The translations under genes were made by a program, and so were the position numbers. The notes under the pieces were generated by a model. The model did no database searches, was not told where the DNA came from, and saw only the letters and a program-made list of their open reading frames with translations. This document shows positions 30,711-40,324 of a stretch of 64,000 nt of DNA, piece after piece. Each line of letters opens with the position of its first letter. Positions within the stretch are counted from its first letter, which is position 1. Origin of the DNA: Paenibacillus sp. TCA20 (GTDB taxonomy: Bacteria; Bacillota; Bacilli; Paenibacillales; Paenibacillaceae); the NCBI RefSeq assembly GCF_000732325.1, contig NZ_BBIW01000008.1, positions 62,001 to 126,000 on the forward strand, written 5' to 3'.

Positions 30711-31865
30711 ATGATGGTGAACGAAACGACACTAAAGAGGATTAGTCAAATAATCATCGAATATGCAAAGATAGGTCAGGTAATAGAGTACAATCAAATA
30801 AGCAATAAACTAGGTGGTATAATTTCCCCAATTCGTTTAAATGAACCATTAGGAGAGATATCCAATCGCTGTATACAGCATGGTTTTCCTCCCCTTTCAG
30901 CTATAGTAGTAAATCAAAAAACTAAGCTTCCTGGGGACGGTTTTTTCACCTGGGTGGCAGCACAAATGGGCTATCCCAACTTACCTCATTCAGAATGGGA
31001 AGGGTTTTATAAGGAGCAGGAAGAGAAAGTTTTCGATTGCCACGATTGGGACACTTTTTTACGACAAGGTTTTGCAATGAAATCAAACAGTGGGAGTTCC
31101 AATTCTAATACTACTAATCTTGAAGAAATCCTTAAAGCTAAGGATTATTTGAAAGGGAATCAAACAAAGTATTACATACTAACTGTAAAGGATTTTTTGG
31201 AAACGCAACAGCAAGGTCCCTTTCGATACCATGTATTAATACTGGAAAATGACAAGCTTATTAAACAAGGTACAGTTGAACATAGCTCAAAAAAGCAATT
31301 GCTAAAACCTGCTAAAATAAAAGGTATTCAATTACTGTTAGAACAATTTACACTAATCAATCCAACTGATGTTACCATGGTACATTTTAAACCAGACAGA
31401 CAAGGAAAAGAGTTATGGGAGAAGGAAACTGTAAATAGTTTAGACTCGATGATTAAGGAAGAACGTTTCCGTATTCTTGACTTAATAGTAAAACATGATA
31501 TAGATGCTGAAAAGTCACAAGACGATTCTTATTATAGGGATGGAAAGATAATTCAGTATTTTGGCACTCGATATGAACGCAATCCTGTAAATAGAGCAAG
31601 AGCGATTGAAATCCATGGTACTTCATGCAAGGCTTGTGGATTTAACTTTAAAGAGGTTTATGGTGAGAGAGGAAAAGACTTCATTGAAATACATCATCTT
31701 AAACCACTGTTCACCTTAGGAAAAGAATCAGATATTGATCCAGCGAATGACTTGATTCCTGTTTGTTCAAATTGTCATCGAATGATACATAGAAAAAAAG
31801 ATGATGTATTAGATATTGGCGAATTAAAAGAAATTTTATCTAGGAGCTTAACAAAAATTAAATAA
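30711..31865 (+). CDS. HNH endonuclease, McrA-like architecture
   Basis: 384 aa. GAAGGAG at 30702-30708 serves either ATG at 30711 or 30714. The N-terminal 110 residues hold a small domain with PPLSAIVVNQKTKLPGDGF. The middle has no recognised family. The C-terminus is a classic HNH nuclease: CKACGFNF, then FIEIHHLKPLF, then DLIPVCSNCHRMIH. Two CxxC pairs bind structural zinc and EIHH/CHRMIH supply the catalytic metal site. All look intact. Such HNH proteins include type IV, modification-dependent restriction enzymes. It lies 31 bases after the glycosylase-like gene. Confidence 0.82.
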   Translation: MMVNETTLKRISQIIIEYAKIGQVIEYNQISNKLGGIISPIRLNEPLGEISNRCIQHGFPPLSAIVVNQKTKLPGDGFFTWVAAQMGYPNLPHSEWEGFYKEQEEKVFDCHDWDTFLRQGFAMKSNSGSSNSNTTNLEEILKAKDYLKGNQTKYYILTVKDFLETQQQGPFRYHVLILENDKLIKQGTVEHSSKKQLLKPAKIKGIQLLLEQFTLINPTDVTMVHFKPDRQGKELWEKETVNSLDSMIKEERFRILDLIVKHDIDAEKSQDDSYYRDGKIIQYFGTRYERNPVNRARAIEIHGTSCKACGFNFKEVYGERGKDFIEIHHLKPLFTLGKESDIDPANDLIPVCSNCHRMIHRKKDDVLDIGELKEILSRSLTKIK

Positions 31866-31895
31866 TTGCAGATAATGATTGAAGGATTGATGGAA

Positions 31896-32639
31896 ATGAA
31901 AATCGCAGTATTACTGAGAAAAACAGAGACTAATAGTCTTTTTAGAAAAGCACTATTAAAAATAAGTGCTATTCAAGGAGAAGAGTTATATCTGTGTTCT
32001 GGAACGCTTACTCAAATAACAAATGATCCAATGTTTTTGAAATATGTTAGTCATGGTTTTAAAGGAATAAAAGGGTCAAAGATAATAACTTTGGGAATGC
32101 GTTCGATGGGTGACTGTAAACATGGTGTAACTTTTGGCAGTTGTTTAGCAATAAGAAGTGGGTATTGTAATGCTTGTAAGTATCAACGGTTTGTAAATGA
32201 CTTGAGGGCTCATGGTAGCACTGCAGGTGCATATACTGTAGATGCCTACAGGGAAGTACAAGATAAATGGCATGCTAAGGTTGCATTAAAAGTTAAAAAC
32301 GGGGAACCAATTGCCGCAATAATTGGTAGTAGTAATCTTACTATTCCTGCCTATGGAGAAAAGTGCTCATGTACAGGCGTTAAGACTCATTGTTCAATAC
32401 ATTCTTGGTCGAAAGCTAATAAGCATTTTCCATTTGAGTGTGATGTTCTATTTTGGGATGAGACAAAAATAAAAGACATAGCCACTTCTTCTACCGATGT
32501 TGATGGAGACAGTGTCTCTTTTAATAATGATGGGATAATAGTAGCTACTCCTGAAAGGGACGTTAAAAAGGACCTAATAGACCAGCTTGATTCAATTAGG
32601 GCATTGATAGGAGATACTACAAAAGTTAATTCAATTTAA
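31896..32639 (+). CDS. Phospholipase D-like (HKD-type) protein with cysteine cluster
   Basis: 247 aa from the ATG at 31896, chosen because GAAGGA lies 9 bases before it; an in-frame TTG exists at 31866. One PLD-like motif is visible as WHAKVALKV followed by IIGSSNLTIPAYG. Two groups of cysteine and histidine residues (GDCKHGVTFGSCLA ... YCNACK and EKCSCTGVKTHCSIH) suggest a metal-bound insert. PLD-like domains occur in nucleases and restriction enzymes such as BfiI. It is the last gene of the glycosylase-HNH-PLD trio and is followed by a terminator and att2. Confidence 0.65.
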   Translation: MKIAVLLRKTETNSLFRKALLKISAIQGEELYLCSGTLTQITNDPMFLKYVSHGFKGIKGSKIITLGMRSMGDCKHGVTFGSCLAIRSGYCNACKYQRFVNDLRAHGSTAGAYTVDAYREVQDKWHAKVALKVKNGEPIAAIIGSSNLTIPAYGEKCSCTGVKTHCSIHSWSKANKHFPFECDVLFWDETKIKDIATSSTDVDGDSVSFNNDGIIVATPERDVKKDLIDQLDSIRALIGDTTKVNSI

Positions 32640-32648
32640 TGATTGTAA

Positions 32649-32684
32649 GAGAGGGAGAGGATAGTATCCTACCCTCTCCTTCAA
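32649..32684 (+). terminator. Terminator closing unit A cargo
   Basis: GAGAGGGAGAGGAT and ATCCTACCCTCTC form a long imperfect stem followed by TTCAATTTTC. Confidence 0.55.
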
Positions 32685-32730
32685 TTTTCAAAGAAGTTAA
32701 GAATAATTAATTTACCCTATCCAACGTTAC

Positions 32731-32747
32731 GGTGAACCGTACCATAA
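32731..32747 (+). repeat. Attachment-like site att2, boundary between units A and B
   Basis: GGTGAACCGTACCATAA differs from the rlmH copy at two of 17 bases. The bases up to TAA still encode GEPYHK-stop in frame, so recombination here would rebuild an intact RlmH C-terminus. A recombinase remnant lies about 250 bases to its right, the same arrangement as att1 and the intact recombinase. Confidence 0.8.
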
Positions 32748-32994
32748 ATAACGGCATGTTTTTTGGTGGGGAACTGCGTAATAGACGTGGAAAAGGATTA
32801 GTATGGTGAGGGTTTACCCTAAGTCACTTTCTGTGAAAAAGCCTGCTACAGAGGCGATATGCTATGATTTGAGGGCATGGAGATGCCCATGACTTATTCC
32901 TGTTTGGCATCAGATGACGATGGTGTATGAAGCATTAACTTTTGCTTAGAAAAAGCAAAAGCCCTTGCTACCGTTTGGGTGTAAGGGGAATATC

Positions 32995-33590
32995 CTAAAA
33001 ACACGCATTGATCTTATCATCGAACTCCAATTCAATGCCTTCGAATTTCTGCCCATTCTTTACATGAATCTGCTTCACGATGATCTGAAGCAGATTCTTT
33101 TGTGTTTCAATCGGTGCTGACGATAACAACTCATGGAATAGAGACAGCACCTGCTTTACTTGATGCAGCGGAACCGGGTCGGCGGAGCTTCGTTCAAGCT
33201 GTAGTAAGGCCTCATGCCTTCTTCGGGTCAGTGCTTCATGCTGCTGCTTAATTTCATTCATACGTTGGATTAGAAATTCATTATCAACAACATCGGCTTC
33301 GTAGAGCTTGAAGTATTTTTTCTTTTGAACATCCAGCGTTCCAAGCTCCTTGTCAACGGAAGCTATTTCTTTCTGGAGAGGAACGACATTCACGGTAAGG
33401 TTATTATTGATTCGTGCTACGATGTTCTCCAAAATCTTAGGCTTCCTCACCACGGCAGCCATTCGGTCGGTTACATATTGTTCAGCCATGTCAGCCTTCA
33501 CACTATTCGAAGTACAAACGCGGCTACCTTTTGCACGGAAGTTGCTGCAAATGCAGTATTGCTGCACAACCTTGGTTCCATCCTCGAGCG
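32995..33590 (-). pseudogene. C-terminal fragment of a large serine recombinase (Ccr-like remnant)
   Basis: About 198 aa, readable from LEDGTKVVQQYCICSNFRAKG through a long coiled coil to a terminal ELEFDDKINACF. It corresponds to the second half of the zinc ribbon and the C-terminal region of the intact recombinase at 13707. The catalytic domain is absent. The preceding middle domain is present but inverted, at 33603-33905. It is no longer functional as a recombinase. Confidence 0.8.
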
Positions 33591-33602
33591 TACAAAACAA
33601 AG

Positions 33603-33905
33603 CCTAACAAATCATTCAGTGCCGTTTCGATCAAGACGATCATTAACAATCCAGTCTACATCGGTAAGATTCGCTACAACATTAGAGAAAACTGGAGTGA
33701 GCAACGGCGTAAGGGCATTAACCATGATCCTATCATTGTTGATGGTGAACACGAACGTATTATCACACAGGATGTGTGGGAAACCGTACAAAAGCTCTAC
33801 GCTAAAAAGTCCGTCACCTCGCCGCGTGTCTTCAATGGAACCTATTTGTTAACCGGAATGATGTGTTGCCCCGACTGTGGAGCAACACTTGTCGCCCATC
33901 GGATT
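33603..33905 (+). pseudogene. Inverted middle fragment of the same serine recombinase
   Basis: Reads SFSAVSIKTIINNPVYIGKI, then IVDGEHERIITQDVWETVQ and GMMCCPDCGATLVAHR: the recombinase domain and first half of the zinc ribbon. It should be followed by LEDGTKVVQQYC, which is found on the opposite strand ending at about 33590. Flipping about 300 bases between about 33600 and 33903 would rejoin both parts. The N-terminal serine catalytic domain is missing altogether. Confidence 0.75.
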
Positions 33906-34241
33906 CATGAAGAAGGTCATGATGAAGTCGTTGGTATACATGACAACAATGCTGTAGACGGTCATGTCACCCAGTTGCAGTGTTTCTACATACTCCGGCA
34001 TACTACCCAGCAATCCGCAGTCCTCTCGATTTAGTCCTACGCATTCCAGATCGTACAGGTTGTCTCCTGCTTCCAGAATGACAATATAGCCGTATCTGCC
34101 CAGCACAAAGAGGCGATCACCAGGGTCGCAAATTTCGTCTCGCAGTTGGTTGAAGTGGTTTTGAATGTGGGGGAGTAGGGAGGGGAAGAGGCTGGCTGAG
34201 TTTAGCGTGGTAATGTCTTGTGGGGTTTTGATTAATCTCAT
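33905..34241 (-). CDS. Hypothetical protein, 3' end probably cut by the recombinase rearrangement
   Basis: About 112 protein-like residues, starting MRLIKTPQDITTLNSASLFP and including RLFVLGRYGYIVILEAGDNLYDLECVGLN. The open frame runs on to 33849, but its last 19 codons are antisense to the recombinase fragment, so the original C-terminus is probably lost. No family recognised. It sits where the recombinase N-terminus would have been in an undisturbed unit B. Confidence 0.5.
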
Positions 34242-34470
34242 GGATTTACCTCAATTAGAGTTTATTCTCGGGCACTTCTAAGTAATAATATATGTCTCAG
34301 TTTCTTTCTATTACGCTCTGGATTGGCACATTTCTAGTGCAAGAATTGGGTTATTCTGGTATGCTTGGAGTGGGACTATTATACTAGTTTGCTTGTCGAG
34401 TTGCTTATAAAATGGAGAATAAGAGTCTTTACATAATATACAGTGTGGTTATGAGGGAGAAGATGGCTAG

Positions 34471-35268
34471 ATGACTCTACCTATAGGGAAAAATGAATAT
34501 CTGATGGGATCTACCCCCGTTTTTGGATACGGAGTCTCGTACTCTGAATTAGAATTAGACGTTGCATTATCTGGTCCAGTTGCAGAGATAGTTTTTGATA
34601 TTGAAGGAACTGCTGATTTAACAGACCTACTTGATAGTGTAATTGATACAGATTTTGATCGTAATGAGCTAAAACGTGTATTAGAGTCTGAAAAGGAACC
34701 AGAAAATTGGCGAGTTGGCGAAGCACTAGCAGAGTTATTTCTAACTTGTCACAAGGCTTGTTGCTTTCCGTGGCCTGATGGTCGGGATGAGAGAAAGTCC
34801 GGATCAAGCTTGCCTGGAGCAGATTTAGTAGGGTTTAAAGAAATTAATGATGATGCATTTTTCACCTTTGGTGAAGTTAAAACATCTACTGAAAGTGGTT
34901 ATCCACCTGGTGCAATGTATGGGCGAACTGGATTGAAACAGCAATTAGAAGATCTGCGTGATAAAGTGGGTATTCGAGATGATCTTGTAAGGTATCTTGG
35001 TCATAGAGCTGTAACGGCCTCTTGGAAAGATTTATATATTCGTGCGTTTAAGAAGTATATTTCAAATAATAAAAGCGTACACTTATTCGGACTACTAGTG
35101 CGGGATGTTAAGCCTCATGAAGACGATCTGAGAGTAAGGGTACTATCATTAGGGAAGGATTGTTCTAATGAAATGTCAATTGAATTACATGCGTTATATT
35201 TACCTGAAGAAAGTATTAGTAAACTGAGTGAGAAAGTAATGGCAACAAAAAGGGAAGGTGCTAAATGA
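34471..35268 (+). CDS. hamA: HamA/AbpA-like DUF1837 nuclease (Hachiman-type anti-phage effector)
   Basis: 265 aa. The DUF1837 core shows a PD-(D/E)XK nuclease motif: Asp118 in LPGADLVGF and Glu135-Val-Lys137 in FFTFGEVKTS, matching the ExK active site known for HamA. In Hachiman, HamA is held inactive by the helicase HamB and released to cut DNA when HamB meets damaged or phage-altered DNA. The stop overlaps the start of the downstream helicase as ATGA, a tight coupling expected of a complex. GAGGGAGAAG lies before the ATG. AbpA of the related AbpAB system is the other close family; sequence alone here does not separate them. Confidence 0.82.
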   Translation: MTLPIGKNEYLMGSTPVFGYGVSYSELELDVALSGPVAEIVFDIEGTADLTDLLDSVIDTDFDRNELKRVLESEKEPENWRVGEALAELFLTCHKACCFPWPDGRDERKSGSSLPGADLVGFKEINDDAFFTFGEVKTSTESGYPPGAMYGRTGLKQQLEDLRDKVGIRDDLVRYLGHRAVTASWKDLYIRAFKKYISNNKSVHLFGLLVRDVKPHEDDLRVRVLSLGKDCSNEMSIELHALYLPEESISKLSEKVMATKREGAK

Positions 35269-38200
35269 TAGTTAATACTGATTCCCTAGAACAGATTGAT
35301 AATCATTGGGCGGTTAAGGCGCTGGACTCAGAACTCCAAAAGGGGCAGAAGATAGCTGAGAATTTAATTGTAAAGAATGCTGTAGGCAATCAGATATATT
35401 TAGGTGGAGAAAGCTCTCAGTATGAACAAGAGATAATTAATAGGTTATCAATGGCGTATGAAATGGTAGCAATAGAAGGATTAAACGCGGTGCTGAGACC
35501 AACTAGTTCTAATGACGAACTATTAAAACAATGTACAGCGGGATGTTGGAAAGCTTTTGAATTTAGACGCCTAATGCATATTCCTACTGAGAAAACAGAT
35601 AAAATTCTACATATTCTTCATGTATCTGCGTTGGCCTATTGCGGTGACAGATGGTCAGATCTTAGACGGTGGTACTATGAAAATAATGATTTTACTAATG
35701 TCGGGATAGATCAAGATATGACATGGGATATGCGTCTTCTGATTACACTTTATGAATGCTGGCTACGGCTTTTCAGAAAGAATGGCTGGAAAGATTTAAA
35801 TGATATTAGTTCTATTATAGGTAAATTAAGAGAGGATCAAAAAACGTTTGAATCTGGAGCATTAAATAATTCTTCACAGACACATGGACGTGTAATGGCA
35901 CTACGTTTAATTGGTCTATACCACTGGGCAAAAGCAACAGAGTTACTTGCGCTTTACATGTTACAGGGAGAGCCAAATGATATAACAACACAACTCGATA
36001 AACATTTTGAGTCTGGTGTTGAAGCTGCTAATATATCAAAAGATTCTCAATTAGAGGTTTTGTTACGATGGTTACATGCTGCGTCAAAACAAATGGTAAG
36101 CGGCTCTCTTTGGTCCTTAGCTCGAGCTGGCAACTCGAGAGTCACACAATTTGTAAAAAATGCAATATCAAATCAGGCACTCTTTGAATTGCTACCTCCT
36201 CAAAGAATTGCAATACAAGAACAAGGCTTGTTGGACCCAGCAGCAACCGCTGTTGTTGTTGAAATGCCAACATCTGGTGGCAAGACATTACTTGCTCAAT
36301 TTAAAATATTGCAGGCACTTAATCAATTCAATTTCGAGTCTGGCTGGGTTGCATATGTTACGCCAACGAGGGCATTGACATCACAAATAACTAGAAGATT
36401 GCGGCGTGATTTCTCACCATTAGGTATTCAGGTAGAGCAGTTAACAGGTGCTATTGAAGTAGATGCATTCGAAGAAGATATGCTTTCGGGGTTAGGAAGT
36501 GAGCGTCCATTTGATGTACTGGTCGCAACTCCAGAAAAATTACAACTGATTATAAGAAATAATAAGATTTCTCGTCCATTAGCATTAGTTATTATGGATG
36601 AAGCTCACAATATTGAAGACGAGACCAGAGGACTTAGAATAGAGTTGTTATTAGCCTCAATCAAGCGAGAATGCAAAAGTGCAAATTTTCTATTATTAAT
36701 GCCATATGTTGAAAAAGCAGAAGTTCTCGCTCGATGGTTAGCACATGATGTAAATGCTGCAAGAACAATTAGTTTAGGAAGCACCCCGTGGAAACCCAAT
36801 GAAAGAATAGTTGGCATGTATCATACTGTACCCGATGATTCTGTTCGAGCGGGATGGAGATTAAAGTACAAAACATTAGTGACTAGCCCTAAAACAATTC
36901 ATTTAGATGGAGAGCATTACGTAGGAGAAGTAAAGCCAATTAAAATTCCGAAAAGTAAAATGACCAGTCTGAGTCTACAGACTGCTGCAATGGCAACAAT
37001 TATGTCTGGTAGGGGTACAAGTATTGCTGTAGCTAATAACATTAATTCTGTTTGGAATATGGCACGTAAAATATGTGAGACCTTACCTATACTAAGCCAA
37101 ATACCTGAAGAAATAGAACTCGTGTGTAAATTTATCCAAACGGAGGTTAGCGCTGATTTTGAATTAGTTGATATGCTTTCACGTGGTGTAGGAGTACATC
37201 ACGCCGGCCTCTCAGATGAAATACGTTCCTGTATAGAATGGCTAGCGGAGGAAGGAAAGCTACTTGTGCTTTGCGCTACTTCAACTATAGCTCAAGGGAT
37301 TAACTTTCCTGTATCATCCGTATTCTTAGCCTCTCGTTTCGTACCGCTTGGACGTCGTTCAAAAGAAATGTCACCAAGGGATTTTTGGAATTTAGCTGGA
37401 CGAGCAGGACGAATGGGGCAAGATAGTGTTGGGGTAGTAGGGATTGCGGCTGGTGATAAGCCAGCTGATATAGTGAATTATGTTAGTCGTGCAACGGGAG
37501 AAATCGTATCTCAGTTAGTCACGATGATGAATGACCTGGAGGAAGCAGGGAAATTAAATCAATTATCAATGATAATCCAAGATGAACAGTGGGAAGATTT
37601 TCGATGTTTTATTGCACATCTATGGAATGAGAAAAATAATTTGGAACTTGTTTTAGCCGAAACGGAACAACTATTACGTAATACATTAGGTTATGAAGTA
37701 TTACGATCTTCGGCTGATGGTGATAAGAAGGCGCGTTACCTACTTGAGGCTACTAAGGATTATGCAAAGAAATTATCATCTAACCCAGGAAATACAGCAT
37801 TAGCAGATATGACAGGATTTTCACCTGAAGGAGTAGGAAGAGCTCTAGCTGGTATGAATCAATTAGAAAATAAGCTTACCGCTTCAGATTGGTCTCCTGA
37901 AAGTTTGTTTGGTACTGGTACTGCTTTAGCAGATCTTTATGGAATAATGTTAAGAGTGCCTCAACTTGCTAATTCACTTGAAGATATTGGAGGAGAGGGC
38001 CATGAGAAAAAGTTGCTTGCAGAGATAACTCATGCTTGGACCAATGGTATGAGTATCAAAGATATAGCAATTCAGTTTTTTAAGGGAGATCAAACAAGTT
38101 CTATTACAGAAGCCTGCAGGGCTATATACCGAAATTTAGTTAATGCGGGGACATGGGGGATATCAGCATTAAGTCGAATGTCAGGCATTGATTTTGAGAC

Positions 38201-38504
38201 ATTGTCTGAAGCTGAAAGAAGAAAAATAAATGTGATACCTGCCATGATATACCATGGAGTAAGCACGGAAGAAGCTGTTCTAATGCGAATGAATTCTGTA
38301 CCCAGAAGTATGGCAGAGAATCTCGGAAAAGAATTCAGAGGAAACATGAAAACCAAAGAAAAAGCTCCTGATGTAGGTGAGGCAAGGAAGTTTTTACAGC
38401 GTCTTGAGGAATCAGATTGGGAAAAACTCCGGCCTAAAGAATCTTATCTTTCTGGAAAAGAATATAAAAGTGTTTGGGAGTTGCTATCAGGGGGAGAGAT
38501 TTAA
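35265..38504 (+). CDS. hamB: HamB/AbpB-like superfamily 2 helicase
   Basis: 1079 aa. A helical N-terminal region of about 320 residues precedes a Ski2-like helicase core: Walker A EMPTSGGKTLLA (near 335), motif Ib YVTPTRAL, DEAH in MDEAHNIEDE (near 444), LLMPYV in place of the usual SAT motif III, GVGVHHAGLSDE, CATSTIAQGINFP, and motif VI NLAGRAGRMGQ. A long C-terminal helical part follows. Translationally coupled to the HamA-like gene. In Hachiman, HamB scans DNA and controls HamA. The HHAGL and AGRAGR motifs are typical of the Ski2/HelQ branch to which HamB belongs. Confidence 0.82.
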   Translation: MIVNTDSLEQIDNHWAVKALDSELQKGQKIAENLIVKNAVGNQIYLGGESSQYEQEIINRLSMAYEMVAIEGLNAVLRPTSSNDELLKQCTAGCWKAFEFRRLMHIPTEKTDKILHILHVSALAYCGDRWSDLRRWYYENNDFTNVGIDQDMTWDMRLLITLYECWLRLFRKNGWKDLNDISSIIGKLREDQKTFESGALNNSSQTHGRVMALRLIGLYHWAKATELLALYMLQGEPNDITTQLDKHFESGVEAANISKDSQLEVLLRWLHAASKQMVSGSLWSLARAGNSRVTQFVKNAISNQALFELLPPQRIAIQEQGLLDPAATAVVVEMPTSGGKTLLAQFKILQALNQFNFESGWVAYVTPTRALTSQITRRLRRDFSPLGIQVEQLTGAIEVDAFEEDMLSGLGSERPFDVLVATPEKLQLIIRNNKISRPLALVIMDEAHNIEDETRGLRIELLLASIKRECKSANFLLLMPYVEKAEVLARWLAHDVNAARTISLGSTPWKPNERIVGMYHTVPDDSVRAGWRLKYKTLVTSPKTIHLDGEHYVGEVKPIKIPKSKMTSLSLQTAAMATIMSGRGTSIAVANNINSVWNMARKICETLPILSQIPEEIELVCKFIQTEVSADFELVDMLSRGVGVHHAGLSDEIRSCIEWLAEEGKLLVLCATSTIAQGINFPVSSVFLASRFVPLGRRSKEMSPRDFWNLAGRAGRMGQDSVGVVGIAAGDKPADIVNYVSRATGEIVSQLVTMMNDLEEAGKLNQLSMIIQDEQWEDFRCFIAHLWNEKNNLELVLAETEQLLRNTLGYEVLRSSADGDKKARYLLEATKDYAKKLSSNPGNTALADMTGFSPEGVGRALAGMNQLENKLTASDWSPESLFGTGTALADLYGIMLRVPQLANSLEDIGGEGHEKKLLAEITHAWTNGMSIKDIAIQFFKGDQTSSITEACRAIYRNLVNAGTWGISALSRMSGIDFETLSEAERRKINVIPAMIYHGVSTEEAVLMRMNSVPRSMAENLGKEFRGNMKTKEKAPDVGEARKFLQRLEESDWEKLRPKESYLSGKEYKSVWELLSGGEI

Positions 38505-38607
38505 ACTAGTTAAGGACACAGAAGGTGAGGTATCCTTTTTATATTTTACTCCGATTTTTTCAAGAATGTATCGCCCTAGTATTATTATTTAATATATAAT
38601 AAGGTCA

Positions 38608-40263
38608 GTGTTACATTTCTTGAGATGGTGGCGATTACTTATTAAACCAAATTATGCGGGTATCTGTGTTGAGTTGCTTAAGACTATGGGGCCTATGTTG
38701 GGAAGCGAGTTGCAAGGACAACTCATTTATAAAACCAATGTCAAACCAAATAACGCTAGACAAATCTTATTAAGGTTACGTAATGAAAAGGTAGTATTAA
38801 CAACGGAACCAGTGAAATTTGCTAGAAATCAATTACTTTATTTTCTTCCAAAACAAAATTTAAAGGATAAATTAAAGGTTGTAATTCCAGACCATGGACA
38901 AACATTTCACCGATTATATCAAGCGCTTGTTGAACAACAAGGTTTTCTCCATATAAGTGAATTCGCAAAAATTTGTGCCGGTGTTGTTAACACAAAGGAA
39001 AAGGAGAATCTAGCATTAAAGCAAAAGGATGTATATCAAATTATTGATGAATTATTACGGTTACAAATTATAGAACCTTTACTCGACCATGGTTCAGAAC
39101 GCTTTATCGTTGCGAAAAAAGAATGGGTTCCTACAGTAAAGCTTGATGAGAACAACATTCAAAAGAGACTAAAAGATTTATCCTTTTCTAATGATTTTAC
39201 TGAAAGTTTGTTAAAGTGGTTAGAGAGAATGAATTTAGCAGGCACCAATAGTACTCACCTATTTACACAATTTGATAGAGATCATTTTAACGGATTTTAT
39301 TGGAATGCAATAGGATACTCCTATCTATGGGGATTGTATAAAGCAATTGAAATAGATCCTTTTAATCCCTCACTTGAGAAAACCCCTTCATCAATAGTAA
39401 TAGAGTCTGTTTTGCACAGAGTGATGAAAAAGTATGATGTTGCAGGGTTTATTGCACGTGTCAGTGTTTTATACGGAAGGCTTAGGGTAAAGGATAATTA
39501 TAGAATAATACCTATATGCTTTGTTCAAAGTATTGAATCAGATGCTCTTCAACTGGCAAGACAAAGAGGAATAATGGTTATCTCAATTTCTGAGGTTTTC
39601 GGAACCAAAATTGCTGAAGCAATTAAAATGGTTAGAGAATTGGATCCGCGTAAAATTGATCCAGAGGCATTAGCGGCTGTACTTGCAGCATCAGATGCCA
39701 GTGGTCATGATGGGAAATTCGGCTCGCTAAAAGGATATGTTTTTAACTTTATAGTCGCTTCAATGTTTAACAATCAAGGTTACAATTCAAAAATTGGGTG
39801 GAAGTATGAAGCATTGAATAAGAAATGTGAATGCGACGTTGTGATATCAGTGGATGATGAATATCTTCTGGTTTGTGAAGCAAAAGGATACAACGCAGGG
39901 ACTCAAATACAACTTGGAGAGTCTGAGGATGATTCAGATACAGTTAAAAAGTTTTTTGAAAAAACCTGTAGAATCGTTGAAGCTGCAACTGGGAAAAAGG
40001 TTTTTCCTGTTTTTATAACATCTGGTGAATTCACACCACAAGCGCTAGAATATATGGAGGAATTCAGAAAAAGAAAAGCCATATCGAAGTTTTTAAAGAT
40101 GAGAAATTTCCCTACCAGTGTATATCTTGATCGCAAAGGTTTGATGGATTTATTTGGAAGTTCACAGATATATACTGAACATAAAAAGATACTGAAAGAG
40201 TTTTTTAGAGATCATAAAAAGGATAAAATAAACGGAAACAAAGGAGAAGAAGTGGTTCATTAA
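38608..40263 (+). CDS. Winged-helix/PD-(D/E)XK nuclease protein, third component of the Hachiman-like locus
   Basis: About 551 aa from a GTG at 38608; the start is uncertain because the ribosome site is weak (AAGG 3 bases away). The N-terminal 190 residues look like tandem winged helices (ELLKTMGPMLGSELQGQL, NARQILLRLRNEKVV, VYQIIDELLRLQIIEPL). The C-terminal part (about 370-545) is a nuclease-like domain: Asp410 in CECDVVI, Glu424 and Lys426 in LVCEAKGY. This is a second predicted nuclease beside HamA. It starts about 100 bases after HamB and ends 60 bases before att3, so it belongs to the same mobile unit. I know of no described Hachiman gene with this build. Confidence 0.7.
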   Translation: MLHFLRWWRLLIKPNYAGICVELLKTMGPMLGSELQGQLIYKTNVKPNNARQILLRLRNEKVVLTTEPVKFARNQLLYFLPKQNLKDKLKVVIPDHGQTFHRLYQALVEQQGFLHISEFAKICAGVVNTKEKENLALKQKDVYQIIDELLRLQIIEPLLDHGSERFIVAKKEWVPTVKLDENNIQKRLKDLSFSNDFTESLLKWLERMNLAGTNSTHLFTQFDRDHFNGFYWNAIGYSYLWGLYKAIEIDPFNPSLEKTPSSIVIESVLHRVMKKYDVAGFIARVSVLYGRLRVKDNYRIIPICFVQSIESDALQLARQRGIMVISISEVFGTKIAEAIKMVRELDPRKIDPEALAAVLAASDASGHDGKFGSLKGYVFNFIVASMFNNQGYNSKIGWKYEALNKKCECDVVISVDDEYLLVCEAKGYNAGTQIQLGESEDDSDTVKKFFEKTCRIVEAATGKKVFPVFITSGEFTPQALEYMEEFRKRKAISKFLKMRNFPTSVYLDRKGLMDLFGSSQIYTEHKKILKEFFRDHKKDKINGNKGEEVVH

Positions 40264-40272
40264 ATAAATGAA

Positions 40273-40300
40273 AGGAGCCTTCCTGGTTAGGAGGGCTCTT
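40273..40300 (+). terminator. Terminator after the Hachiman-like locus
   Basis: GAGCCTTCCT and AGGAGGGCTC arms around GGTT, followed by TTAAAACTT. Confidence 0.6.
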
Positions 40301-40324
40301 AAAACTTGCCGTTACAGACGGCGC

